Of a stretch of DNA of 64,000 nt, positions 1 to 7,671 are shown in pieces. Within the stretch, counting starts at the first letter, position 1; the number at the start of each line of letters is the position of its first letter. Source of the DNA: Tranquillimonas rosea. GTDB lineage: Bacteria > Pseudomonadota > Alphaproteobacteria > Rhodobacterales > Rhodobacteraceae. Both the position numbers and the translations under genes were made by a program. The notes beneath the pieces were generated by a model that saw only the letters and a list, made by a program, of their open reading frames with translations, ran no database searches and was not told the DNA's origin. The stretch lies in the NCBI RefSeq assembly GCF_900111315.1, contig NZ_FOGU01000003.1, forward strand, positions 95,347 through 159,346, in the 5' to 3' direction.

Positions 1-404
1 TCGTGGAAGCTCGCCCGCGTGACGGGGGCGACGACCATCTGCGCGATCCGGTCGCCATGCCCGATCCGGACTGCCTGCCCGCCGAGATTGATCAGGAGCA
101 CGCCAAGCGGCCCGCGGTAATCCGCGTCGATCGTGCCGGGCGCATTGACCAGCGTCACCCCGTGGCGCGCGGCCAGCCCCGACCGGGGCCGGATCTGCAC
201 CTCGTAGCCGTCGGGGATCGCCAGCCGCAGGCCGGTGGGCACGATCGCCCGCGCCATCGGCGCCAGCAGCAGCCCCGCCGCGCGATCCGCCTCGGCCAAA
301 TTCGCCCTGACGTCGGCCCCCGCCGCGCCGGCCGTCGCGTAGTCGGGCAAGGCGACGGCGGGATCGGCGCCATCGTCGCGCAGGATCTCGATCGTGACGC
401 TCAT
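1..404 (-). CDS. dut: dUTP diphosphatase (dUTPase), 3' end beyond the window
   Basis: dUTPase hydrolyses dUTP to dUMP and PPi in the cytoplasm, keeping uracil out of DNA. The reading frame begins with ATG at 404 and runs off the left edge after 134 residues. Motif 1 ([10 protein letters not shown], near residues 25-34), motif 2 (RSGLA, 74-78), motif 3 ([12 protein letters not shown], 87-98) and motif 4 ([10 protein letters not shown], 113-122) are visible. The glycine-rich motif 5 would lie past the edge. Its ATG overlaps the coaBC stop as ATGA, so the two are translationally coupled, matching the common coaBC-dut order. The family call is secure; only the C-terminus is unseen. Confidence 0.93.
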   Translation of the reverse strand, partial: MSVTIEILRDDGADPAVALPDYATAGAAGADVRANLAEADRAAGLLLAPMARAIVPTGLRLAIPDGYEVQIRPRSGLAARHGVTLVNAPGTIDADYRGPLGVLLINLGGQAVRIGHGDRIAQMVVAPVTRASFH

Positions 405-1594
405 GCCGGGCCCAACGCGTCGGCGATGCGTTCGGCCAGCCGGCGGGCGACGTCGGCCTTGCCGGCGCGCGGCCATTCCTCGGCGCCTGTCTCGGTGATC
501 AGCGTCACAGCGTTCTCGGTTCCGCCCATGATCCCCGTCGCGGGCGAGACGTCGTTGGCAACGATCCAGTCGCAGCCCTTGCGCGTCCGCTTGGCCTCGG
601 CATGGGCCAGAACGTTCTCGGTCTCGGCGGCGAAGCCCACGACAAGGCGCGGACGGTCGCGGTCGCGCTGCGCCACGCGCGCCAGGATGTCGGGGTTCTC
701 GGAGAACTCCAGCACCGGCGTCGTGCCGGTCTTCTTGATCTTCTGCTCCGACCCGGCGACGTGCCAATCCGCCACCGCCGCGGCAAAGATGGCCGCGTCC
801 ACAGGCAGCGCCGCCTCGGTCGCGGCCAGCATCTCGCGCGCGGTCTCGACGCGGACAACGTCGACGCCGGCGGGCGGCGGCACCTCCGCCGGGCCCGTCA
901 CGAAGGTCACGTCGGCCCCGAGCGCCGCCAGCGCATGCCCCAGAGCCGAGCCCTGCGCGCCCGAGGAGCGGTTGGCGATGTAGCGGACGGGGTCGATCGG
1001 CTCGTGCGTGGGGCCCGAGGTCACCAGCACGCGCCGGCCCTTCAGCGGCCCGTCTCCCAAGGCGCTCTCGATCGCGGTGACGATCTCCAGCGGCTCGGCC
1101 ATGCGGCCGGGGCCGTATTCGCCACAGGCCATGTCGCCCTCGTTCGGGCCGACCGTCAGCACGCCGTCGGCGGTCAGGGTCGCGAGGTTCCGCACCGTCG
1201 CCGGGTGCTGCCACATCCGAACGTTCATCGCCGGCGCGATCAACACGCGCTTGTCGGTGGCCATCAGCAGGGTCGAGGCCAGGTCATCGGCATGACCGCC
1301 GGTCATCTTGGCCATCAGGTCCGCCGTCGCGGGCGCAACGACCACCAGATCGGCGGCGCGGGACAACTGGATATGCCCCATCTCGGCCTCGTCGGTGAGG
1401 TCCCAGAGATCGGAATAGACCTTGCGCCCGGCCAGCGCCGACAGCGAGAGCGGGGTCACGAACTCGGCCCCCGCACGGGTCAGGACCGGCGTGACGGCCG
1501 CGCCGCGTTCCCGCAGTCGCCGGATGAGATCGAGCGACTTGTAGGCCGCGATCCCTCCGCCGACGATCAGAAGAATATGTTTGCCCGCCAGCAT
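401..1594 (-). CDS. coaBC: Bifunctional phosphopantothenoylcysteine decarboxylase/phosphopantothenate-cysteine ligase
   Basis: CoaBC makes 4'-phosphopantetheine for coenzyme A from phosphopantothenate and cysteine. The N-terminal CoaC flavoprotein half shows GGGIAAYK (12-19), the catalytic-type His in GHIQLSR (His74), PAMN (121-124) and the Cys loop [10 protein letters not shown] (Cys157). The CoaB half begins near residue 187 with [20 protein letters not shown] chose ATG 1594 because GGAAGGA lies 5 bp upstream; an in-frame extension to 1654 has no such support. Length is 397 aa, normal for the family. It lies upstream of dut and overlaps it. Confidence 0.95.
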   Translation of the reverse strand: MLAGKHILLIVGGGIAAYKSLDLIRRLRERGAAVTPVLTRAGAEFVTPLSLSALAGRKVYSDLWDLTDEAEMGHIQLSRAADLVVVAPATADLMAKMTGGHADDLASTLLMATDKRVLIAPAMNVRMWQHPATVRNLATLTADGVLTVGPNEGDMACGEYGPGRMAEPLEIVTAIESALGDGPLKGRRVLVTSGPTHEPIDPVRYIANRSSGAQGSALGHALAALGADVTFVTGPAEVPPPAGVDVVRVETAREMLAATEAALPVDAAIFAAAVADWHVAGSEQKIKKTGTTPVLEFSENPDILARVAQRDRDRPRLVVGFAAETENVLAHAEAKRTRKGCDWIVANDVSPATGIMGGTENAVTLITETGAEEWPRAGKADVARRLAERIADALGPA

Positions 1595-1657
1595 CGCTGT
1601 CCTTCCGGTGACGCCCCACGCTCCGGTTCTAGGAGTCATGCCGGAAGGCGGCAAGGC

Positions 1658-2452
1658 TCAGCGAAAGGCCTCGCACGGATCGGGACGTTCGGGCGCATCC
1701 GTCACGGTCCAGACATCGTAGGGCACCGCCCCTTCGGCCGGCGCCTCGAGCTGTCCGATGGACAGAACCTCGAGCGATTGCCCCGCCGCCTCCAGCGCCG
1801 CGGGAACGCCCCGGTCCCGCCGGGCATGGCCGTTACCGGTGACAACGACCACCGGACCGCCGGTCTCGGCCATCGCGGCGATCACGGCGCGCGCAAGGGC
1901 GGCGTCGCGCAGTCGCTGCGCCTCGACCATGCCGGGGAGGACGTCGTCGGGCAACGCATCGCAGTGGGCCGTCGCCTGGTCCGCTTCGCGGGTCGCCTGT
2001 TCTTCGTCCGAAAGCGGCAGGTCGAGGCCGAACATCTCCGCCGCCGGCCCCATCACCGACGCGGCGCCGTCGGACACGGCCAGCCGCGCCTCTTCAGTGG
2101 GCACGCCGCCGCCGAAGATGGCCGCCTCGCGCGCCGCGCGGAACACCGGGTAATACATCGTGAAATCCGGCCACCCCCGCTCTTCCCAGCGCAGCACGGC
2201 GCCCAGCACGGCGGGGTCCGAGTTGCTCTCGGCCGTCAGGGCAAGATCGGGCGTCAGCATCTCGAAGACGACCGCCGCCGGCTGCAGCCGCGCGATCCAG
2301 GCCGCTTGGTTGACGTGATGAACGGGATTGTCGTGCCGTTCGCCCATGATGACGACATCGGCACCCTCGAAGCGCAGCGCTTCGGGATCGATCAGTTCCG
2401 CCTGCGCGGCGCCGGCGACACCCAGCGCCGCAGCACAGACCAGCGCCTTCAC
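1658..2452 (-). CDS. ChaN-family lipoprotein/haem-uptake-like protein
   Basis: The 264-residue product resembles the ChaN/HugX family (DUF399), whose members include haem-binding lipoproteins. The N-terminus looks like a signal peptide (ALVCAAALGVAGAAQA), giving an exported protein. Family-type stretches include VIMGERHDNPVHH near residue 35 and VVVVTGNGHARRDRGVP in the C-terminal third. The start is GTG at 2452, which overlaps the rpoH stop as GTGA, suggesting coupled translation after rpoH. The family call rests on recalled motifs. The haem-related role is inferred from the family and not shown here. Confidence 0.75.
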   Translation of the reverse strand: MKALVCAAALGVAGAAQAELIDPEALRFEGADVVIMGERHDNPVHHVNQAAWIARLQPAAVVFEMLTPDLALTAESNSDPAVLGAVLRWEERGWPDFTMYYPVFRAAREAAIFGGGVPTEEARLAVSDGAASVMGPAAEMFGLDLPLSDEEQATREADQATAHCDALPDDVLPGMVEAQRLRDAALARAVIAAMAETGGPVVVVTGNGHARRDRGVPAALEAAGQSLEVLSIGQLEAPAEGAVPYDVWTVTDAPERPDPCEAFR

Positions 2453-3327
2453 GCGAGGAAGTGCATCACTTCGCGCGACTGGGTCTCGAGCGACCGGCGC
2501 ATCTTGGTGAACGCCGCCGCCTCGAGCTGTCGGACCCGCTCTTTCGAGAGGCCCAGCTCCGAGCCGAGGCTCTCGAGCGTCCGCGGATCGTCGCGCAGCT
2601 TGCGCTCGCGGACGATGAACTGCTCGCGGTCGTTCAGTTGCGACATGGCCGAGACGAGCCAAGTGCGGAGCGTCCCCATGTCCTTGTCGTGGGCGACGCT
2701 CTCGGCGGCCTGCTGGCCCTCGTCCTCGAGCGCGTCGATCCACTCGCGCCCCTCGTCCTCGGCGGATTGCGTGGCGTTGAGCGAGTAATCCGAGCCGGCC
2801 AGGCGGCCTTCCATCATCTCGACGTCGTGGATCGGCACGCCGACCTCGACGGAGATCAGCTCGCGCAGCTGATGACGGTCCATCTTCTCGCCACGGGCCG
2901 CAGCTTCACGCTCCAGCCGCGCCTGGACCCGGCGCATGTTGAAGAACAGGGATTTCTGGCTGCTGGTCGACCCGGTGCGAACCATCGACCAGTTCCGCAT
3001 AACGTAATCCTGGATCGACGCCTTGATCCACCAGACCGCGTAGGTCGAGAACCGCACGCCGCGATCGGGGTCGAACTTTTCGGCGGCCTTCATCAGGCCC
3101 AGCCCGGCTTCCTGGATAAGATCGTTCATCGGGGCGCCATAGCGCCTGAACTTCGCCGCCATGGATATCGCCAGCCGCATGTAGGCGGTCACGAGCCGGT
3201 GCAGTGCCTGCTCGTCGCGATGATCGCGCCAGGCATAAGCCAGTTCCAGTTCGGTTTCGGCGTCCAGCAACTCCGCTTGCATCGCGCGGCGCGACAAGGT
3301 CTGGTCGGTGAATCCATCGAGTGCCAT
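2449..3327 (-). CDS. rpoH: RNA polymerase sigma factor RpoH (sigma-32 family)
   Basis: An alternative sigma factor directing transcription of heat-shock and oxidative-stress genes. The 292 residues show sigma region 2 (DLIQEAGLGLMKAAEKFDP, then FSTYAVWWIKASIQDYV), the RpoH box (SSQKSLFFNMRR, about 123-134) and a region 4 helix-turn-helix (LGSELGLSKERVRQLE). Many Rhodobacterales carry two RpoH proteins. The N-terminus MALDGFTDQTLSRRAMQAEL resembles the RpoHII type as I recall it, but that subtype is tentative. The gene is divergent from cobU across a 109-bp gap and overlaps the ChaN-like gene downstream. Confidence 0.93.
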   Translation of the reverse strand: MALDGFTDQTLSRRAMQAELLDAETELELAYAWRDHRDEQALHRLVTAYMRLAISMAAKFRRYGAPMNDLIQEAGLGLMKAAEKFDPDRGVRFSTYAVWWIKASIQDYVMRNWSMVRTGSTSSQKSLFFNMRRVQARLEREAAARGEKMDRHQLRELISVEVGVPIHDVEMMEGRLAGSDYSLNATQSAEDEGREWIDALEDEGQQAAESVAHDKDMGTLRTWLVSAMSQLNDREQFIVRERKLRDDPRTLESLGSELGLSKERVRQLEAAAFTKMRRSLETQSREVMHFLA

Positions 3328-3404
3328 ACGTATTCCCCGCGGTAATTTTGCCCTGCGCAGCGCGCCCGGGCTGAATGCGTCAGACGTTACTGGTTACGGG
3401 GGGT

Positions 3405-3431
3405 AGACGCGTGCGGATTACAGAAAGTTCC
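3405..3431 (-). promoter_or_regulatory. Candidate ECF-type promoter upstream of rpoH
   Basis: On the minus strand GGAAC (3427-3431) is followed after 17 bp by CGTCT (3405-3409), about 80 bp before the rpoH start. This resembles the GGAAC / CGTT-like elements of ECF or EcfG promoters. RpoH-type genes are often under ECF control, but the match is short and no transcript evidence exists. Confidence 0.28.
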
Positions 3432-3436
3432 GTTGG

Positions 3437-3970
3437 ATGTTGTCAAAAGTTACTCTCGTCCTAGGCGGGGCGAGTTCCGGAAAATCGGATATCGCCGAGA
3501 AATTCGTTCTTAAAAGCGGGTTACCGCGGGTCTATGTCGCCACCGCCCAGGCGTTCGACGAAGAAATGCGGGCCAAGATAAAGCGGCACCGCGCGGCGCG
3601 GGGCGAGGCGTGGACCACGCTCGAGGCCCCGTTCGACGCCGCCGGGGCGATTTCCGGCCGGGACTCAGGCGAAATCGTGCTTCTGGACTGCGCGACGCTG
3701 TGGCTGAGCAACGTTCTGCTTGCCGACCGCGACGTCGACGCCGAAGGCGCGCGGCTGGTCTCGGCCCTCGCCGACGCGCCCTGCCCGGTCGTGGTCGTCT
3801 CGAACGAGGTCGGCCAGGGGATCGTGCCCGAGAACGCCCTCTCGCGCCGCTTTCGCGCCGCTCAGGGGCAGCTGAACCGGTCGCTCGCGGCAGAGGCGGG
3901 CACCGTCATTGGCGTGATGGCCGGCCTGCCCTTCGCGCTGAAGGGCACGCTGCCGGAGGGGCTGGCATGA
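3437..3970 (+). CDS. cobU: Bifunctional adenosylcobinamide kinase/adenosylcobinamide-phosphate guanylyltransferase
   Basis: The enzyme (CobU, or CobP in alphaproteobacterial naming) phosphorylates adenosylcobinamide and transfers GMP to it in late cobalamin assembly. Visible features are the P-loop GGASSGKS (10-17), the VYVATAQAFDEEM segment and KRHRAARGEAWTTLEAP, which is diagnostic of the family, plus VVVSNEVGQGIVPENALSRRFR in the second half. At 177 aa it has the usual length. Its stop overlaps the start of the histidine phosphatase gene as ATGA. B12 supply suits the B12-dependent mutase encoded by ecm at 50.0 kb. Confidence 0.93.
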   Translation: MLSKVTLVLGGASSGKSDIAEKFVLKSGLPRVYVATAQAFDEEMRAKIKRHRAARGEAWTTLEAPFDAAGAISGRDSGEIVLLDCATLWLSNVLLADRDVDAEGARLVSALADAPCPVVVVSNEVGQGIVPENALSRRFRAAQGQLNRSLAAEAGTVIGVMAGLPFALKGTLPEGLA

Positions 3971-4539
3971 CGGCGCGGCTCTGGTGGGTGCGGCACGGGC
4001 CGACCCATGCCTCGGGCATGGTGGGCTGGTCCGACGTGGCCGCCGACCTGTCGGACGCCGCGGCGCTGGGGCGGCTGGCGGCGGTGCTTCCGCGCGACGC
4101 TGCGGTCGTCTCGTCCGATCTCGGCCGCGCGGTCACCACGGCGGACGCCATCGCCGACGGGCGGCCCCGCCTGCCTCACGACCCCGACCTGCGAGAGATC
4201 AATTTCGGCACGTGGGAGATGCGGCGCCATGACGAGATCACCGGGGACGAGGCGCAGCTGATCCGCCGCTTCTGGGACGAGCCCGGCGAGGTCACCGCCC
4301 CCGAGGGCGAAAGCTGGAACGACGTCTGCCGCCGCGTCTCGGCCGCCGCGGACCGCCTGGCGGCGTGGGGCGGCGAGATCGTCGCGGTCGCGCATATGGG
4401 CGCGATCCTGACCCAGGTGCAGAGGGCCACGGGCTTCGACGGATACCGGACGTTCGGCCAACCGATCGCCAACCTCTCGGTCACGACGATCGTCTTCGAC
4501 GGCAGCTGGCGGATGGAAAGCGTCAACCGGTCTCCCTGA
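3967..4539 (+). CDS. Histidine phosphatase family protein (CobC-like)
   Basis: A 190-residue member of the phosphoglycerate-mutase-like histidine phosphatases. The catalytic signature WWVRHGPTHASG places the nucleophilic His near residue 9. The later VAVAHMGAIL segment carries the second catalytic His, and LREINFGTWEMR is a typical family stretch. Its overlap with cobU suggests a role as alpha-ribazole phosphatase (CobC) in cobalamin lower-ligand assembly. That role is inferred from context, because sequence alone does not distinguish CobC from other phosphatases of the family. Confidence 0.85.
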   Translation: MTARLWWVRHGPTHASGMVGWSDVAADLSDAAALGRLAAVLPRDAAVVSSDLGRAVTTADAIADGRPRLPHDPDLREINFGTWEMRRHDEITGDEAQLIRRFWDEPGEVTAPEGESWNDVCRRVSAAADRLAAWGGEIVAVAHMGAILTQVQRATGFDGYRTFGQPIANLSVTTIVFDGSWRMESVNRSP

Positions 4540-4611
4540 GCGCGAGGGCCGTTAACCCTTCCTCAACGCCCCTGCACTAGCCGGTATCCCTGTCGTGCAG
4601 GAAAGGGGCCG

Positions 4612-5259
4612 ATGATCGCGCGCGCCTATACGGTGGCCTTCGAGGGGATCGAGGCCCGGCTGGTCGAGGTGCAATGCGCCGTCGCGCCGGGACTGCCCGC
4701 GTTCTCCCTCGTGGGCCTGCCCGACAAGGCGGTGAGCGAGGCGCGCGACCGCGTCCGCGCCGCGCTCAGCAGCCTGTCCATCGCGCTGCCGTCCAAGCGC
4801 ATCACGGTGAACCTGTCGCCGGCCGATCTGCCCAAGGAGGGCTCGCATTTCGACTTGCCCATCGCGCTGGCCCTGCTGGCGGCGCTGGACATCCTGCCAC
4901 GCGACGCGGTGGAGCGCAGTCTGGCCCTGGGCGAGCTGTCGCTCGACGGCACGCTCGTTCCCGTGATCGGCGCGCTGCCCGCCGCCATGACCGCCGCCGA
5001 GGAAGAGCGCACGCTGATCTGCCCCGAGCCCTGCGGCCCCGAGGCCGCCTGGGTCGGCGCCGCCGAGGTGATCGCGCCGACCTCGCTCGCCGCCGCGATC
5101 CAGCATGTCTCGGGCCAGACGGTGCTGCCCCCCGCCGATGCCGGCGAGGTCAGGGCCGGCGATTCACGCCGCGACCTGCGCGAGGTGAAGGGGCAGGAGC
5201 GCGCCAAGCGCGCGCTCGAGATCGCGGCGGCGGGGCGGCACCACCTGTTGCTGTTGTAA
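4612..5259 (+). pseudogene. comM: comM 5' fragment (YifB/ComM-type Mg-chelatase-like ATPase), interrupted by the element
   Basis: ComM/YifB proteins are AAA+ ATPases; ComM is a branch-migration helicase for integrating transformed DNA. This fragment encodes the N-terminal S5-like domain and the lead-in EVKGQERAKRALEIAAAGRH, ending HHLLLL then TAA. Codons 1-214 (4612-5253) are native; the last Leu and stop come from the element. The remaining 288 codons lie at 16885-17751, in frame once the element is removed, giving 502 aa, the usual length. The start ATG follows an AGGAAAGGGG ribosome binding site. As it stands the fragment lacks the ATPase core. Confidence 0.92.
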
Positions 5260-5265
5260 CCAATT
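5239..5265. other. attL: left junction of the integrative element
   Basis: The core octamer TGTTGCTG at 5246-5253 is repeated at 16877-16884. To its left is the comM half with CCACC; to its right the element half-site TTGT-AAC-CAATT (5254-5265). Symmetry places the crossover dinucleotide at TT 5248-5249. Confidence 0.85.
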
Positions 5266-5307
5266 GTTTGACGCGTTATAGACGAAAGTAACGCCAAGGA
5301 AACCGAC

Positions 5308-7071
5308 ATGAAACAAGCATACAGCTACCTTCGAATGTCGACAGACGTCCAATTAACTGGCGATAGCCTACGCAGGCAGCTAGAAGCCAGCCGCGTCTAT
5401 GCCGAGCAGAATGGCTATCAGTTAGTGGACAACTACAAAGATATCGGCGTTAGTGCGTTTAAAGGCGACAACGCCCAAAGCGGCGCCCTGAGCAAATTTC
5501 TTGCCGACGTTAAGAGCGGCAGGATCCCACAAGAAAGTATTTTAATCATCGAATCACTCGATCGCCTAACCAGAAGCAAAATAACTGATGCGCTCGAACT
5601 ATTCTTTTCCATCATTAATAGTGGAATTGGGATCGTAACACTATTTGACAACCAGTATTACACAAAGGAAAGCATCGACGACAATACTGGGCAAATACAT
5701 ATTTCTATAATCGCAATGATGCGGGCAAACGAAGAGTCGGAAACAAAATCGAAACGCCTGCAAGCGGTCTGGAAGAAAAAACGAGATGAAATCTCCGAAA
5801 TACCGATAACCAGTAAAGCGCCCTCGTGGCTGCGCCTAACTGACGATCGACGTAGCTTCGAAATTATCGAACATCGCGCCAAAACAGTTCAGAAAATTTT
5901 CGATCTCTATATTGGCGGCTTGGGCGTCTACGCAATTACAAAACATTTGAACTCCGACCTAGAAAACCACCCACCAATCGCAAAGGCCAAGCATTGGAAC
6001 AAGTCATACGTAAACAAGATACTGAAAAACGAAGCAACAGTCGGAACATTCCAGCCACACAAAAAAAATGACGGCAAGCGAACGCCCGAAGGTGGCCCGG
6101 TTGAAGACTATTTCCCTCAGATCATCAGTATTGAAAAATTCACACGTGCGCAGCTCCTTATGAAGGAGCGACGAACGACCGGAGCCGGGCGGAAAGGAAC
6201 TGAGTTCTCAAACCTATTCTCGCGCCTCGCATACTGCGGGAACTGTGGCGGCACAATGATCTTTCGAAACAAGGGCCGCCCGCCGAAGGGACAAAGCTAT
6301 CTTCTTTGCCAAAACTCATACCAAGGGAACGGCTGCACCTGCCCCCATTGGCGATACGACGAATTCGAGAATAGCTTTCTTCGCCTTATTTCGGAGATCG
6401 ATCTAAATGAACTTGAAAGCGAATCCAACGAGAACGCCGCCCATAAATCAAGCCTCAAGGAGAGGCGGGCAGTACTACAAGCAAAAATTGACGAGGCCGA
6501 GTCGAAGATATCCAATCTGAGTGAAAATTTAGGACTCCTCACCAACCCAACAGCCGCAAAGACTGTAGCACAAAAAATAGATGCCACGCAGTCCATGATA
6601 GATGAAGCCGAAACTAGCATTAAGCAAATCAACAGTGAACTCTTCCGGCTGGACCACACACGACCATCGAAAGCAACTAACAGTACTCTCAAGCATTACG
6701 AGGATCGCTTAACAGGCACGACACCTGAGGAAGCGAAAATATTCCGAGCCGAAGTTCACGCCCTACTACGAGACTTGATTGAGAGGATTGAGGTTTTCAA
6801 CGGCTTCGAAGTTCACCCGAGCGACGTTCCTGATCTCGTTCCGAATCGTCTCCTGTATCAACTCGCACAAGAAGGGTACACCGAAAGTAAACAGCTTGAG
6901 CAGCTATTTGAAAGCGACTATGGGAAGCGCCGCCTAGACGAATTTGAGAGAAACTACGTGGTCAAGTTCCGGAACGGAACTCACAGACTGGTTTGGCCGG
7001 GCCTTGGGGGCACCATGCAGACTATCAACGAGTTCACTCTAAAAGCGAAGGAAAAGCATGGTTACGCCTGA
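5308..7071 (+). CDS. Large serine recombinase (site-specific integrase of the element)
   Basis: The 587-residue protein catalyses integration, and with a directionality factor excision, between attP and attB. The N-terminal resolvase domain (about 4-150) carries the nucleophile Ser11 in YLRMSTDVQ. A recombinase domain follows (about 170-280, with WNKSYVNKILKNEATVGTF). A zinc-ribbon segment includes Cys310 and Cys313 (AYCGNCGGTM) and later CQNSYQGNGCTCPHW. A long charged coiled coil spans roughly 350-440. The gene starts 43 bp from the attL half-site, the usual placement. Its AT-rich codon use contrasts with comM. Confidence 0.95.
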   Translation: MKQAYSYLRMSTDVQLTGDSLRRQLEASRVYAEQNGYQLVDNYKDIGVSAFKGDNAQSGALSKFLADVKSGRIPQESILIIESLDRLTRSKITDALELFFSIINSGIGIVTLFDNQYYTKESIDDNTGQIHISIIAMMRANEESETKSKRLQAVWKKKRDEISEIPITSKAPSWLRLTDDRRSFEIIEHRAKTVQKIFDLYIGGLGVYAITKHLNSDLENHPPIAKAKHWNKSYVNKILKNEATVGTFQPHKKNDGKRTPEGGPVEDYFPQIISIEKFTRAQLLMKERRTTGAGRKGTEFSNLFSRLAYCGNCGGTMIFRNKGRPPKGQSYLLCQNSYQGNGCTCPHWRYDEFENSFLRLISEIDLNELESESNENAAHKSSLKERRAVLQAKIDEAESKISNLSENLGLLTNPTAAKTVAQKIDATQSMIDEAETSIKQINSELFRLDHTRPSKATNSTLKHYEDRLTGTTPEEAKIFRAEVHALLRDLIERIEVFNGFEVHPSDVPDLVPNRLLYQLAQEGYTESKQLEQLFESDYGKRRLDEFERNYVVKFRNGTHRLVWPGLGGTMQTINEFTLKAKEKHGYA

Positions 7072-7671
7072 CTCTTGCTTTCACGGCAGATCACACTCTG
7101 CTCGCCCGCACGGTATGCGGCAACTCTTTTGAGACCAACAAGGCAAGATGACGCTTCCGACCGCCAGCCGAATCACAAACCCTTGCTCTTCAGAGTCTAC
7201 GAACAGGCATGCAGCACGCCCTACCGAACGAGTTTTATCTAACGTTTCATTCAACGCATTCGAACTAGTGTCAGGGCAAAGGCATGGTCAACCCTTACAA
7301 ACGCCCTAACAACTCGCCACGGTGAAGCGCGGTGCAACGGCGGCCATAGGTTAGCCGTCGAACCGACAACTTCGACACGAAGAATCGCACCACTCGTTCT
7401 GGGCCAACCCACGCCGAAGCGCCACCCAGCCCAACGATTCTGCTTTGTTGCGCATCATTGGCCGACAACTCAAACGTAAGCGCGGGTTCCGGCCCGTCGC
7501 TGTCCGCGAACAAAATGCGCAAAGAACCCTCAATGCGGTGCTTCGTGTCACGGCCTCAAAGATGCACCCGTTTGTGACTATTCGCGACAAGGCACAGGAC
7601 AGCAGTGCCACTATGGGTATAGGGCTGGACAAAAAACCTCAACTCGATCATGTAATAATTGAAATTGAAAT
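7072..7671. other. 600-bp region without a supportable gene
   Basis: Between the recombinase and the 746-aa gene I see no reading frame with a convincing start, ribosome binding site or recognisable protein. Short overlapping minus-strand frames around 7295-7632 have skewed composition and look spurious. The end of the region is AT-rich and may hold the promoter for the downstream gene. Confidence 0.5.

Noticed and set aside
3..983. Long plus-strand frame opposite dut and coaBC
   Set aside because: Composition is Arg/Ala/Pro-rich with no family motifs, and both coaBC and dut on the other strand have full motif sets. It is a GC-driven shadow.
602..2788. 728-codon plus-strand frame opposite coaBC, the ChaN-like gene and rpoH
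   Set aside because: Arg/His/Gly-rich, spans several well-supported minus-strand genes and shows no recognisable domain.
7295..7632. Overlapping minus-strand frames in the element's gene-free region
   Set aside because: No ribosome binding sites, Cys/Arg/Ser-rich composition and no domain.
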